From: Eutreptiella sp. 'Long Island Sound 2002'
Taxonomy: Eukaryota; Euglenozoa; Euglenophyceae; Eutreptiales; Eutreptiaceae
Assembly: GCA_964036045.1 (NCBI GenBank)
Contig: OZ038385.1
Location: 21,899,813 to 21,963,812 of the forward strand
Reading direction: 5' to 3'
DNA length: 64,000 nt
Part shown: positions 19,425 to 30,228 of the stretch, one piece after another
Layout of the letters: each line of letters starts with the position of its first letter
How positions within the stretch are numbered: position 1 is the stretch's first letter
Translations under genes and position numbers: made by a program
Notes under the pieces: generated by a model
Database searches by the model: none
Seen by the model: the letters and a program-made list of their open reading frames with translations, nothing else
Told to the model about the DNA's origin: nothing

Positions 19425-21767
19425 GAGGAGGACTTGGTTTTCTGGATCCTCGTGAAAATCGGGGATCAGGTTTTTCGAGCGGTGCTTGATACCGGTGCAA
19501 CACTTTCCATAGTGGCCCGGCGCCTGCTTAAAACTTTCAAGAAAACTAAGACCGTGGCCATAAGAGTAGGGGATGGGCGTACCATCCATTCCTTGGGGGG
19601 GGTTGATGTGACCATATGTCTGGGCGACGAAACCGTGACCCAACACTGCAGAGTGTTGGACACTGACGCCTTTGACATCGTCATTGGCACCGACTTTCTA
19701 AGAAGAAACCCCCAGGTTAAAATGCTGTCCCTACAGCGTCCTTACTCTTTGCACTGCGACTTTGGCAGTGGGCTATTCTCCGTTCATTTGGAGCTGTCAG
19801 GACGAAAAGAGTCTGGGCTGCGCTACGCAGCCAAGACGAACTATCGTACTGAAAACTACCAACTGGCCCGTCACGTTCTTGAAAATGGACCGGCGGCCCT
19901 TCAGGTAAACCGGGATGAGATCCAGGTGGAACTGTTTGCGAGCCAACAACAGCACATCATGCAGTTGTACTGCTCGAAACAACTGAACAATGCTTTCCGT
20001 TTCTTCTGGAAAGCAATGGGCCTAGCGTATGCTAACCCTCCCTTCTCCCTGCTCGCGAAGGTTCTAACCAAAATCGCTTATGAGGGAGGAAGGGTTGTTA
20101 TGTGCACCCCTGACTGGGGTTGCTCTGGTGAACATGCTTACTGGCGCCGTATGCTAGATCGAATGACCGTGGGAAGAGTGCAACTCCCCGACGGCCCCAT
20201 CTATGTGCCTGAGGACTCAGACACAGCTATGCAGGCCCCTGAGTGGGCCAGTTTCCTGTCCATCGTCGATGGATCTCTCAATCGTGTACCCCTGTGTGAC
20301 CTAGACCAGGTGCTACTAAAAGAGGTCATGGCCGAAAATCGTGGCCTGACCCTTTATGATCTCAAAAATCGATCTCCTGAGCACCTATCTGCCACACTTA
20401 CAGGGTGTGAGTCTCCTGATGACTATCTGGAACCTGCAGCTGTAAAAGAGGATGCTGACGACCAACTGTCTGAGATCGCCAGCACGATTCCCTCTGTTGA
20501 TCCCAGCTGTGTTGACCTAAAACATAGTGCTTTCCTAGCCCAGCTGTTGCTAGAGGAGGTAGATCTAGAGTCAACCTCTGAACCAGCTTCCCCTGTTGGG
20601 AAGCCAGTGCTACACATGCAGCCTGTGCACACAGGTGAACCCGTTGCCCGGAGTACTGATGCTCTGGCGCGGCCTGCTGCTAATAACATTCCATTGTCTG
20701 AGCATGACACTCAAGAACTCCGGCGGCTGTTGTACCTGAAGGCCGAAGGTATTGAGCGCCAAGAACGGCTGCAATACCTCAGACAGACCTGGAAATACTC
20801 CATCTGGTCTGAGGAAGACGATGAGTCCTATACGCTGCCTGATCCTGAGATACCTCTAGTGTATTCTCTACACTATGGGCAGCAATGTCCCCCTGAGTGG
20901 GACGATGGTACTGTGCCTGCCGAAACTGCTGATCGGCAGAAAGAGAAAGAACACGGAAAAAGCAACCTCCATGCTGAGGAGGATTTCCTTCAGAAACTCG
21001 AGAGTCTTAACCTTGACCCCCGCCTGAAGAAACTGCTGATAACCTATGAGGAGGTGTTGGGCGCCTTGCCGCCTCCCCTTTCTTTTAAAAAACTGGTCCA
21101 GATGGACCTGAAATTGAAACCAGAATTTGAAAAGACGCGAGTGAGGCGTCGTCCCTATCCCGCTCCACAGGGACAGGTTGAAGAAATCGAGCGCCAGATC
21201 GAAGAATGCATTGACGCTGGACTCGTTGAAGAGTATAAACACGGGGACTATCCCCATCACTGCAGTCCCTGTTTCCTTGTTGCTAAACCAGGGTCGACTG
21301 CCCTACGTCTTGTTGTAGACTATGGTGAGGTCAACAAGAAAACCCAGAACCACTCAGGGAGTATTCCTAACATGGAAAACACCCTGGAGCGTATTGCCAA
21401 ATGCAGGTATAAGACCAAAATGGACAAACGCTCTGGTTTCTGGCAGGTTGACCTGACCGCCGCAGCTGAGGAGCTGCTGGCCTTTATAACCCCTAAGGGT
21501 CGTGTCTTCAAGTGGAAGGTTATGCCTTTCCGGGTGGCTAATGCCCCAGCGCTTTTCCAGGAGCTTATGAACAAAAATTTGTACACACTGAGGCGCAGGC
21601 CTCTAGTACAAGAGTTGATTTCTCGGGGCGCAGAAATGGAGGCTCACATCGACGACGTGAGTTTGGGTACTAATACCAAAGAGGACCATGTCCTTCTCCT
21701 CCGTGAATTTTTCATTGTCTGTCAAGAAAACCATCTCCGAACAAACTCGAAAAATGCGAGTTTATGA
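19410..21767 (+). CDS. pol: element 1 pol N-terminal part: protease, NPPFS module, RT
   Basis: Domains from 19434: aspartic protease with FRAVLDTGATLSIV (about residue 18) and the second strand DIVIGTDFL; about residues 155-290, a module with ELFASQQQHIMQLYCSK, then AYANPPFSLLAKVLTKIA and RVVMCTPDW; RT from about residue 560, with LVVDYGEVNKK, KMDKRSGFWQVDLT, VFKWKVMPF and the catalytic AHIDDVSLGT (about 737). The module resembles the LFAS...FPPFS segment of DIRS-type retrotransposons. The ORF ends by a one-base loss near 21737; the RT tail continues in another frame. Confidence 0.88.
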   Translation, partial: GGGSEEEDLVFWILVKIGDQVFRAVLDTGATLSIVARRLLKTFKKTKTVAIRVGDGRTIHSLGGVDVTICLGDETVTQHCRVLDTDAFDIVIGTDFLRRNPQVKMLSLQRPYSLHCDFGSGLFSVHLELSGRKESGLRYAAKTNYRTENYQLARHVLENGPAALQVNRDEIQVELFASQQQHIMQLYCSKQLNNAFRFFWKAMGLAYANPPFSLLAKVLTKIAYEGGRVVMCTPDWGCSGEHAYWRRMLDRMTVGRVQLPDGPIYVPEDSDTAMQAPEWASFLSIVDGSLNRVPLCDLDQVLLKEVMAENRGLTLYDLKNRSPEHLSATLTGCESPDDYLEPAAVKEDADDQLSEIASTIPSVDPSCVDLKHSAFLAQLLLEEVDLESTSEPASPVGKPVLHMQPVHTGEPVARSTDALARPAANNIPLSEHDTQELRRLLYLKAEGIERQERLQYLRQTWKYSIWSEEDDESYTLPDPEIPLVYSLHYGQQCPPEWDDGTVPAETADRQKEKEHGKSNLHAEEDFLQKLESLNLDPRLKKLLITYEEVLGALPPPLSFKKLVQMDLKLKPEFEKTRVRRRPYPAPQGQVEEIERQIEECIDAGLVEEYKHGDYPHHCSPCFLVAKPGSTALRLVVDYGEVNKKTQNHSGSIPNMENTLERIAKCRYKTKMDKRSGFWQVDLTAAAEELLAFITPKGRVFKWKVMPFRVANAPALFQELMNKNLYTLRRRPLVQELISRGAEMEAHIDDVSLGTNTKEDHVLLLREFFIVCQENHLRTNSKNASL

Positions 21768-23647
21768 AAGAGGAGATGGGGTATTTGGGTTTCGACGTGG
21801 GGTATGGCTGGTGGAAACCAGCCGCGTCTAAGATGCAGCCCCTACAGGACATGCAAATTCGCGATGACCCTAAGAAGGGTCTACACGATGTGAGGAGTTT
21901 TGTGGGCGCCTGTAATTTCTATCGGCGTCACATCCACAATTTTACTTACTCCTCTGCACCCCTCACTGACCTGATCAAGAAAACTACTCCCTGGAGGTGG
22001 GCCTCCAGAGAGGAAGAGTGTTTCCAGGAGTTGAAGAAGAAGATTGCATCCTCCAACTGCCTGGGAGTGCCCCGCCCTGAGGGCGAGATAGTCCTGATCA
22101 CTGATGCCAGTGATGTAGGGGGGGGTGGTACGATCTACCAATGGCAGGAGCTTAACCCCGCTGAACTAACCCACTGCCATTATCGTACTACTGGACTGAA
22201 CCGTGATGGTTCGTTGAAACATGACTATCCTACCAGTGAGTGGCGACTGGTGCCACTGGGACACTGGAATTGGAAATGGAACCAAGCGCGTTCCAACCAC
22301 AGCACCTATGACCAGGAACTCCTGGCCGGTATGTTGGTGCTATCGTCACAATCCCGACTTCTGGGATCTAACCCTATTGTCTGGCTGTGTGACCAGGAGC
22401 CTGTGAAGTCTTTTCAGAAGGGCCCACCACCAGAAAAAGCAAAGCTAAAACGGTGGTGGACTTACCTGAGCCAGTTCAGGCTGACAGTGCATCACATCCC
22501 CGGGATTAAGAATGAACTGTCTGACTATATATCGCGCAACAACTTCGATGCGCTTATTGGTGAGAGCTCTGAGGCGCTCGCCAAAGAGGCTTTCCAGCGT
22601 ATGGATGTCCAGCTTGACCTGTCCATGCGCACTGCTGGAATCCTGGAGGGTTGGAGTCTAACCGACTATCAGTCTGAGTATGAAGAAATTCTCCAAACCC
22701 TCAGCACTGGTCTCCAACCCCGTGTCATTGACGGGCACCAGTGGTATAAAAACAATCAGTACCTCTTCTACGAGGACCGAATTGTTGTGCCTGAGGCCCG
22801 GCTTGATGGGTGCCTACAGTGGTCGCATCTCAGTTCTGGTCACACTGGCGCTAATCGCTCAGTGGACTTCTTCCGTGAGTTTTTCTACTCTAGTCTAACC
22901 CTAACTGAACTGAGGTCGCGTATGCAGACCATTGTGGATGCTTGTGGCTGTCATGCCAGCAAGCAGAGCGACAGTAGGGATAGGGGCCTGATCTCCAGCT
23001 TACCCATACCCTATTGTGCTAACTCTCTTCTCTACGTGGATTTCATCCACGGCCTACCACGCTTTGGCGGCTATGATAGTTGCCTCGTGGTCACCTGTGG
23101 TCTATCTCGCTTCACCCGTGTGTTCCCTTGCAATAAGAAAATCACAGGTGAGCAGACTGTGAAAATGTTGGTCGAACAATGGTTCGAACCCTATGGAGCA
23201 CCTAAGCAGGTGCACTCTGATGAAGATGTACGCATCCGCAGTGACACTGGGTGGTACAAACGAGTGCTAAATGCCCTCAACGTGGAGGTAACCACAGGTG
23301 TGCCCTATACCCACACGTCTAACCCTCTCTGTGAGAGACAGAACCGTGTGGTGGAGCAAAACTTAAGAATCTTGATGAAACAGGAGCGCACCAAGGACTC
23401 GGTACGCCTAGTGCCCTGGGCAGTGCTGTCCATGAACTCACAGCAGAGCTCTTCTACGGGTTTCACCCCCCACGAACTGTTCCATGGAGGACGACCTGCT
23501 TGGTTCTTCAAAACCCCCTTTCCTGAGGACTTCAAGAGCCCTGTGGGAGATTGGCTGGAACACAAGCAGTCTCTGGCTAACCAGGCTGGTACTAACCTGA
23601 GGCACATTCGTGACCGTGAACAGAGCCGACGGAACCGCCTACGGTGA
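21740..23647 (+). CDS. pol: element 1 pol C-terminal part: RT tail, RNase H, integrase
   Basis: It continues the RT (KCEFMKEEMGYLGF) and the connection YRRHIHNF. RNase H follows with ITDASDVGGGG, TYDQELLAG and VWLCDQEPV. The integrase has the catalytic triad in YVDFIHGL, QVHSDEDV and NPLCERQNRVVEQ, which appears intact, and a preceding HTGANR/CGCH zinc-binding-like region. The frame stops at TGA 23645-23647, but the same frame continues at once with PASFKVGDLVLVHHS, the usual integrase C-terminal segment, so the TGA is probably a point mutation. Confidence 0.88.
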   Translation, partial: NKLEKCEFMKEEMGYLGFDVGYGWWKPAASKMQPLQDMQIRDDPKKGLHDVRSFVGACNFYRRHIHNFTYSSAPLTDLIKKTTPWRWASREEECFQELKKKIASSNCLGVPRPEGEIVLITDASDVGGGGTIYQWQELNPAELTHCHYRTTGLNRDGSLKHDYPTSEWRLVPLGHWNWKWNQARSNHSTYDQELLAGMLVLSSQSRLLGSNPIVWLCDQEPVKSFQKGPPPEKAKLKRWWTYLSQFRLTVHHIPGIKNELSDYISRNNFDALIGESSEALAKEAFQRMDVQLDLSMRTAGILEGWSLTDYQSEYEEILQTLSTGLQPRVIDGHQWYKNNQYLFYEDRIVVPEARLDGCLQWSHLSSGHTGANRSVDFFREFFYSSLTLTELRSRMQTIVDACGCHASKQSDSRDRGLISSLPIPYCANSLLYVDFIHGLPRFGGYDSCLVVTCGLSRFTRVFPCNKKITGEQTVKMLVEQWFEPYGAPKQVHSDEDVRIRSDTGWYKRVLNALNVEVTTGVPYTHTSNPLCERQNRVVEQNLRILMKQERTKDSVRLVPWAVLSMNSQQSSSTGFTPHELFHGGRPAWFFKTPFPEDFKSPVGDWLEHKQSLANQAGTNLRHIRDREQSRRNRLR

Positions 23648-24211
23648 CCTGCCAGCTTCAAGGTTGGTGACCTTGTTTTGGTACACCATTCACGCCTACC
23701 CTCCTGGCCACGTAACTGCCTACAGGACCCTTACTTTGGACCCTATCGTATCATCAGGATAGATGGATCCAGGATCCATGTCAGGTGCAGTCCACGTCTA
23801 GGTGGTGAACTGCTGTGTGCACCTAAGGGGTTGAGGCACTATCACTCCCCTGACGACTTGTCTTGGGATGAGTGGCGCCTCAGCGACAGTGAGATTGAAC
23901 GTATAGACCTAGAGAACGCTGCCAGTCCAGAGGAGGCAGACAAACTCGAAGAGATGACTGCCGATGAGATGGCAGTCGATGGTTACTACGTGGTTGCAGG
24001 TATTGCTCGCCACGAGTATAAACAGGGCTGGAAATTCCTTACCCTGTGGGATGGCTATGGGTTGTCTGAGGCGACCTGGGAGCCTATGTCAGCCTTCATA
24101 CAACCAGAAGGGAGTATCAACCCCATCTTCCGCACTTACCTCGTTGAGAACAACGAGGGGCAGCTCCTAACCCGTGCTGAGACTATGTCCCAGCGTAAGA
24201 AGCGAAACTAA
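23648..24211 (+). CDS. pol: element 1 integrase C-terminus and chromodomain
   Basis: Same frame as the upstream ORF, separated by one TGA. It holds FKVGDLVLVHHSRLP, DPYFGPYRI and, near the end, a chromodomain-like YYVVAGIARHEYKQGWKF followed by LTLWDGYGLSEATWEPMSAF. Chromodomains at this place direct chromovirus insertion to marked chromatin in known elements. It ends with a Lys-rich tail and TAA. Confidence 0.8.
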   Translation, partial: PASFKVGDLVLVHHSRLPSWPRNCLQDPYFGPYRIIRIDGSRIHVRCSPRLGGELLCAPKGLRHYHSPDDLSWDEWRLSDSEIERIDLENAASPEEADKLEEMTADEMAVDGYYVVAGIARHEYKQGWKFLTLWDGYGLSEATWEPMSAFIQPEGSINPIFRTYLVENNEGQLLTRAETMSQRKKRN

Positions 24212-26728
24212 TCTCCCTGTGTCAGTCTGTGCCCTGCAGACCCATGCCTATGGTTTCCAGCGTGAGCCAGGTGGCCGCTTATCATGATTGCAGCCACCCA
24301 GCGAGTGTGTGCCTTGTTGACCATGTGTAGCATGGATACTGCCCTAATGTAATGACCTTGGAGAGCCAACGAAGAACGGTGGCTTACTACACCAGGAGGG
24401 AATGACAAGCAAGGTGTTATGAGGCAAGGTGTGTCTTCCCTCCTTGGGGACAAGCGAGCCCACAGTTAGCACCCCTGACTGGTCCAGATCCATGGAGTTC
24501 TACCCTTCCTTACAGGGTTTACCATACCCCTAAGTGTGCTACGTATGTCTGTATGTGTCTCACTTCTCTCCCCAGCGTGGCTCCCGGAGACCGGGCTTCG
24601 CTGACGTCGGACCGAAGGTCCTAATCAGGTACTATTACCACTCCTATGGCGCCCAATTTCTGTGCTGGCGCCTATCCTTGGGGTAAGACGGCAAAAGCCC
24701 TACCTACTAGAGGGGAGGGGTGGCCAAGTGTGCTAAGGGCATACAAAACGCCCATTTTTGCTACAGGCCAAAAGCTAACGCACTCCCCTGCCCACGAGGA
24801 AAAGCACGCGGGACAGGAGACACCACTACACTACACCCACTAACGCCAGCACCGGCCTTCGAAGGCAGGGTGAGCACTCATCACTTGCACTCACCACCTG
24901 CCAGGCCTGCTGACCCTAACCCCTACACACGCTACTGGGTGCTGCAGTGAAAGAACACTCAGGCCCTAATGGCCCTCCTGTGAAGAAGACAAGAGAACAC
25001 AGCGCTCCTAAGCAGCTGTGGCCTAACAGGGGACGCCACAACGCGTTTCCCCTGCTAGGGCTTGGAGGGAAGGGGTGCTCTCGTTGCGTGCACAGCGCAG
25101 ATGTCGTTGAGGTCGAACTGCCCTCGCCAGTACTGGCTGAGGCACAGAGATTTGATTTGTGATCAGCGCCCCTGTTTTGCTGGGGCAGAAAAATGGATAG
25201 CCGCCGAAGGCAGCTGCTGCGTGCACCAATCACCCTTAACCTCTCCCACCTGTACAACAGAGGCAAATGAAGGGGTGTTTGCGGCGGAGGAACCAAGCCA
25301 CACTCCAGGTATTATACCCTTCTCAGTGTGATCTATAATACACTGTCCGCAAACACGCTGACGGATCAGCTCCCCTGTCAAGCAAGCAAGCTTTAAGAGA
25401 CTCCTCAGGTTCTCTTAAAGAACGTACCGAGGAGCCTCTGGGTAACCTAAACAAGGTTTACCGTGCGCAATTCGCGTGGCCTACCCTTTAATGCATCATG
25501 TGCACGCAGGGAAGGGAGGCTGAACCACTGACTCAACCAGGAGGTGAGCTCCTCCTGGGCTAACCTACCTTACTCACCATGCAGCGTGTGAATGCCGAAT
25601 TGAAACGAACACAAAACAAGCCTAAGCGTTTTAAGCAACCCTACTTTAACGCCACGGCCGCACACGAACAAACGCTTTCTTAACTTACCTGTGAAGAAGA
25701 AAACAAGGGTGAATTTGGGGTACAGGTAAAGCGTCACAGCGTGTGGATGCCTCGATTAGGCACATGCATCGCGAGCACAGCGCATATTCTAACCCTACGT
25801 GCGCGCTGCGCGCTCCATTCGCATCGCATACCTTTCATTCCTGTTTTTACCTGTGCAGAGCACGAGAGAAGAACACCCGACCCCCCAACGAGCACAGCGT
25901 TGACAACCCTAACGTTTTGACGAAACAACCAACACGAACGCAATGCGTGAGTGTGAGGTGACACAGACATACCTGAGAGATGGGTTGTTGACCTGCTCTG
26001 TGGTGTGGGCTGAATTTGAATGCTTGACTCTGAAGTTTATAAAAATTTTGATGCAACTGTGCAAAAAAAAATTTCCTTTCAAACTTTAAAAACTACGGCT
26101 CATACCTTCTTTTCCAAAAGCCGTTTACGCTTGCGCAACCCTTTTCTTGGAGTCCGCTTCCTTTGCGCTTGTCTGCGACTTTGAGTTATGTGTAAAAATG
26201 ACGATTTCCCGCGTGGTTTCGTCGATTTTTAACGATTTCACTTGCTAAATCGCAACCCCTTCCGCTAAACCGCAGGAATCACTCCCTGCTGGTTACATTT
26301 TCTATTTTTTCCAGCTCCTGGAGGTTTGTGTCCTCCATTGGGAGTATTGCTCCGCCCTGGCCTTTGGTCAGGACGTTTACTAAAACGCTGTTTATACAGC
26401 GATAGCCGTCGCATTAAAGCGTTCGACTGTACCCTAGTGGGCAAGCATATGTGCTCTAGGGAGGGAGTCCTGGGTTCAAACCCCACTACCCCCAAAATTT
26501 TTCCAAAAGTTTTCGTCGCACGCAGGCAACTTTTGAGGAATGCCCCATCGAAGGGACATCATTCACGGTACATTACACTGTTTTTCAAAGGTACCTACAG
26601 TGTAATAGGCTTCTTTGAAGTGATGAGGATGTTTTTGGTGTTTTAATGCATTTTCTGAGGTAATTTTGGGAATATTTGAGCCTTTTTCCTTGGTCCTACT
26701 AGCTTAGCTAACTAGTACTCCAGGGGGG
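24212..26728 (+). other. element 1 long 3' non-coding region
   Basis: 2.5 kb without a recognisable ORF, unusually long for a Ty3/gypsy 3' UTR. It includes a tRNA-like segment (26401-26493). It ends with a polypurine tract AGGGGGG at 26722-26728 directly before the 3' LTR. Confidence 0.6.
26401..26493 (+). repeat. tRNA-like (Leu/Ser-type) sequence inside element 1
   Basis: TAGCCGTCGCATTAAAGCG resembles a type-II A-box and D-arm. A long variable region follows, then TCCTGGGTTCAAACCCCAC as T-arm and B-box. Acceptor strands do not pair cleanly. It may be a captured tRNA-derived SINE. Confidence 0.4.
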
Positions 26729-27437
26729 AGTAAGAAAAAGTCACTGCCATGTCTTTCTTGGAGGGCTTGATCCAGGCCAAGCCCCCCTTAAAACCCTTTT
26801 GTTGATGCTAAGACAAACTTAAGTGTTTTTATCTCTCATTTGTTGCCTAAAGTACACTTTCTCAAAGTAACTAGGGTTGTGACCCTAGCCCCCCATGAAG
26901 TTCACCCCTACCACTCAACTGAGCGGAGGTACCTTCCTTCATGGAGGATATACCGAAATAAAACAGGCATTTCATGCTTTAGGCCTTGGAGGTTAAGCCT
27001 AGTGGTCTCCCACCCCAAGACCCCTATACTCAATTCTTTCTACCACTTATTGTGGTCCTACTTTGTAACTGTTTCTGAATTCAGTTGCTTGGCCAAGTCA
27101 TTTTCTGTGTGGTCCTGACATCTATGCCCCACATTCCTAACCAGCACCATTGCACCCAAAAGAGTGCACATGAAGTGCCTAATGCAACCTCTGAGGCAAG
27201 AGTCAGACCAATTTTCATATAAAATCTTTTGTATTATCCATTTGTGATTGAGTCTATGTGTATAAACCTGCTTTGTCTATCTGCAGCCCTTCTGTGTTAC
27301 ACTGGATTCCAAAACCAATCATTGATTCGATCCATATCCTGTTCTTGCTCTACTTGCTGCTTTGGTTTGGGTTTTCAACTACAAAACCTGCAGGAATACA
27401 TCAAAAGATGTAGGGCAGAATTCAAGGACATCTTTCT
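26729..27437 (+). repeat. element 1 3' LTR
   Basis: 709 bp, about 98.6% identical to 16426-17134 by eye (about 10 substitutions, no indels). It is followed directly by TATGG. Confidence 0.9.
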
Positions 27438-27442
27438 TATGG
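27438..27442. repeat. TSD TATGG of element 1, right copy
   Basis: Identical to 16421-16425. LINE ORF2 sequence resumes immediately after it. Confidence 0.85.
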
Positions 27443-29335
27443 TGTGGCAAGCGTCGATGACGGTGTCTTGGATTGGGTTGCGTGTGGTGGAGAGCAGCAC
27501 TTCGGAAAAGGATTCGTTTGTTGAGCCTGGGCCGTCCCCGTTGAGGTACCTGATTGCGGTGTTCACCAGGGCCATGCAAATGGAAAAAGTGAAGTGGCGG
27601 AGTCCTAAGCCTCCCTGGTGGCGGGGGGTGTAGCGGTCCTTAGGAGGGACGAGGCGGGAGATCCTTTTGGCCTTGTCCGGGGAGGGGTCATGTGCAATAT
27701 TTGGCCAGATCATGGCCTGGAGGGCTCCCAACTCGTTCAGGGCCAGGGGGTGTGCCATGAGGCGGTAGGAAAGAATAGGGATGAGTTGGACGTTTACCAA
27801 GAGAATGTATTCCGAAAGGGTGAGCCGGAGGGGTTGGAGGGTTGTGAAAAAGGAGCGTACTTCCGACTTGGCCAATGCCAGTGTTTGTGCCTCGTGGTTG
27901 GCGGTGAAGATGTACACCCCTAGGTATTTGTAGCGGTTGTGTGGTTGTCCCGTATTCTGGTTGGTTGTTGACAGGGGGGTGCCCGAGGGGGAGGTGAAAG
28001 TTCTGGGGGGGGGGCTGTTCCCATAGCATGGATCTCGGTTTTGTTGAGGTTTAGGTCCAGACCCCACTCCCTGGCGACCGTGTCGAAGAAATTCAAAATT
28101 TGTTGTATGCGGTCCCCATCCTCTGATCGATAGAGGAGGTCGTCAGCGAAGGCATGGCCCGACTCGTGTGGGGAGGGGGGTGCCGTGACGTGAGACGGCA
28201 GGGCGAAGAGGAGAACATTCAGGTAAAGGCAGAAAAGGATGGGTGACATGGGGCATCCCTGCCTAACACCTCTGGTTTGCAGGTGGGAGGAGTGGGTGTG
28301 CCCTGACACCACCGGGAAGTCACGGGGGGCACGGTACAAAGATTGAATGAGGTTTACAAGGGGCGTGGGAAAGTTCAGGCGGGACAGCACTGTGAAGAGG
28401 GTGGCGTGGGGGACGGAGTTGAAAGCCTTATTGAAATCAATGTAGAGGCTGTGGCTACGGACTGATTCCCGAAACGTGGATAAGAGGTTGAAAATGTGGT
28501 CTTGGCATCTGCGGTTGGGAAGCCCGCCAAACTGGGTGGGGTGTATGATGGAGTGTTCGATGGCCGCTGTCAGTAGCTCACGGTTGGCGTGTGTTGCAAT
28601 TTCTTTGTAAACGCTGTTCAGCAGGGCTATAGGCCTGTAATTTACAGGGTTCGTCACGTCCCCTTTCTTAAAAAGCAAGATAATGTTGGCTTCGAGCCAT
28701 TTCTCGGGCAACGGCTGGTGGAGGTAGTGGTTACATACCCTCCAAATGAATTGTGGGATAGGGGGGGGGGAGATGTGCAAAGTGTAGTTGTTTGTGAAGT
28801 CCCGCCCACCCGCCTTGTTGGGCTTTGACCTCTTGAGCGTGTTGCAGAATGATTCCCAGGTAATGTCAGGGAGAGGGCTGTGTTTTGTGGGTTCAGGGCA
28901 GGTGGGGGAGTGTGTGAGTAGGCGATCCACTAGTGTGCTCGGCGGTGCGTATTCGAGGCTGCCCCCCAGGGTGAGGAGTGTGGAAGAAAAGATAGAGCTC
29001 ACTTCTTTAGGGGTGGAGACGAGCTGCGTGGCGCCCGGGCGCTTCAGCGTTATTTCACCGTGTTCTACGGGGTTGAGCGCCTCGTTGATGGTGCACTTGA
29101 TCCTAGTTTTCCTCACAAGGCACCGATGGATTTTGGTGGTTGCGGCCTTGTTCCCTTTGGTTTCCCACTCCTTGCCAATTTTTTTGAGCGGGTCCATGGA
29201 AGCGGAGAAGTTGGGATGGTTGGGGAGGGGCAGGGTTTGCAGGGACGCTTTGATTTTCTTAACCAGAGCCGAGGAGGTGGCGTGTGACGGTGTGGTGATA
29301 TTGTGGTAGCTGGTCGCTACTTCTTCCAGCACCAC
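27443..29335 (-). pseudogene. LINE ORF2 reverse transcriptase
   Basis: The main frame (29335 to 27920) carries the RT core: NPVNYRPIALLNSVYK, QFGGLPNRRCQDHIF, the motif-A Asp in YIDFNKAFNSVPH, VRQGCPMSPILFCLYLN and the catalytic FADD in GHAFADDLLYRS, then the thumb. The conserved catalytic residues are present. The frame shifts at a 10-nt G run (28005-28014, plus strand) and continues with YKYLGVYIF and the thumb/connection region until element 1 interrupts it. RT makes first-strand cDNA at the nicked target. Confidence 0.85.
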
Positions 29336-29519
29336 GTCTGTGAAGAGCTCTATGTCTGCCGAGGATAAAGACTCAAAGCGGGGGAGGGTAGACTCGCACC
29401 ATCGCGCCAGGGAGGGCGAGGGAGTCGTGGTGCTTGGAGCGCTCCCGCTCCGTCAGTTTGCAGAACACTTTCCTCTTAGTGGTGGGTGTTTCGGAGAAGG
29501 GGTGGGGGGGAACTTGAGA

Positions 29520-30228
29520 GGTGTACGTGACTGGGTGGTGGTCTGACGTTTTCTGGTCGGTTTGGATGGATGCAGAGGTGGGGGCAAAAAATTGCGAGGC
29601 CGCCGGGGAGAGCAAAATATGGTCGAGTCGGCTGCTGCTTGCCCTGTACTGGGTGGGGTATCGGGTGAAAGTGCCGGAAGGTATCGATGAGGCGTGGGGG
29701 GTCGCTCGTGACCTGCCTGCGGAGCCATGGCCACTCGTTGTCCGTTTGGAGGTTCCCTCCGTCCAGCTCAGGGCACATTATGCAGTTGGTGTCTCCGCCT
29801 AGGACGTGGTTGGGATACTGATGCATGAGTGCCTGCAGGATGTTTTCAATTTTTGAGCGGTGGACGTCAGCGCTCGGGGCGTACACCGAGACCAACAAGG
29901 TGGGCGGGGCCCCCGGGAGGATGAGAACGGCTGCCGCCAGCAGCCCTTCCGTATCGAGTCGGGGGAGGGGGGTAACGAAACGGGCGGGCCGGGGGGAGCA
30001 AACTAAAACGGACCCGTGCTCGCCTCTGGAGTGTTTGTCCTGGCCTATGTTCGAAACAATGGTGGCCTTAGTACCCGAACCGTAGGCATATACGTGGGTG
30101 AGGATGCGGGCGTGATTGATTTCTTAGAGGAAGAGGATGTCGAAGTCGTTCTTGAGGTGTCGGAGAATTTGGCTGCTCACCATAGGTTTCTTCTGCAAGT
30201 TGTGGGACAGAAAACGCAGTTCTGAAGG
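29520..30228 (-). pseudogene. LINE ORF2 apurinic-type endonuclease
   Basis: Pieces of one APE-like fold in order: LRFLSHNLQKK (Asn motif), DILFL-stop-EIN (the family's LxQE, with Glu kept and a TAA at 30126-30124 where Gln is expected), LLVSVYAPSAD, HVLGGDTNC (GDxN) and finally TSDHHPV (the catalytic SDH). It nicks the target DNA for target-primed reverse transcription. The last motif is in another frame, so one further shift exists at about 29620-29640. Confidence 0.8.

Larger units (their letters stand above)
16426..27437 (+). mobile_element. element 1: full-length Ty3/gypsy chromodomain retrotransposon
   Basis: An 11.0-kb element with 709-bp LTRs, a (C/T)GGTAGCAGAG primer site, a polypurine tract and TSD TATGG, nested in the LINE. 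Internal order: gag, CCHC nucleocapsid, in-frame UAG, protease, NPPFS module, RT, RNase H, integrase, chromodomain, then a long 2.5-kb 3' non-coding region. The LTRs differ at about 10 of 709 positions, so insertion is fairly recent. The frame is broken three times: near a C run at about 18747, by a one-base loss at about 21737, and by TGA at 23645-23647. Confidence 0.92.

Noticed and set aside
26401-26493. Functional tRNA-Leu gene
   Set aside because: The acceptor stem does not pair and the anticodon arm is unclear. It lies inside a retrotransposon.
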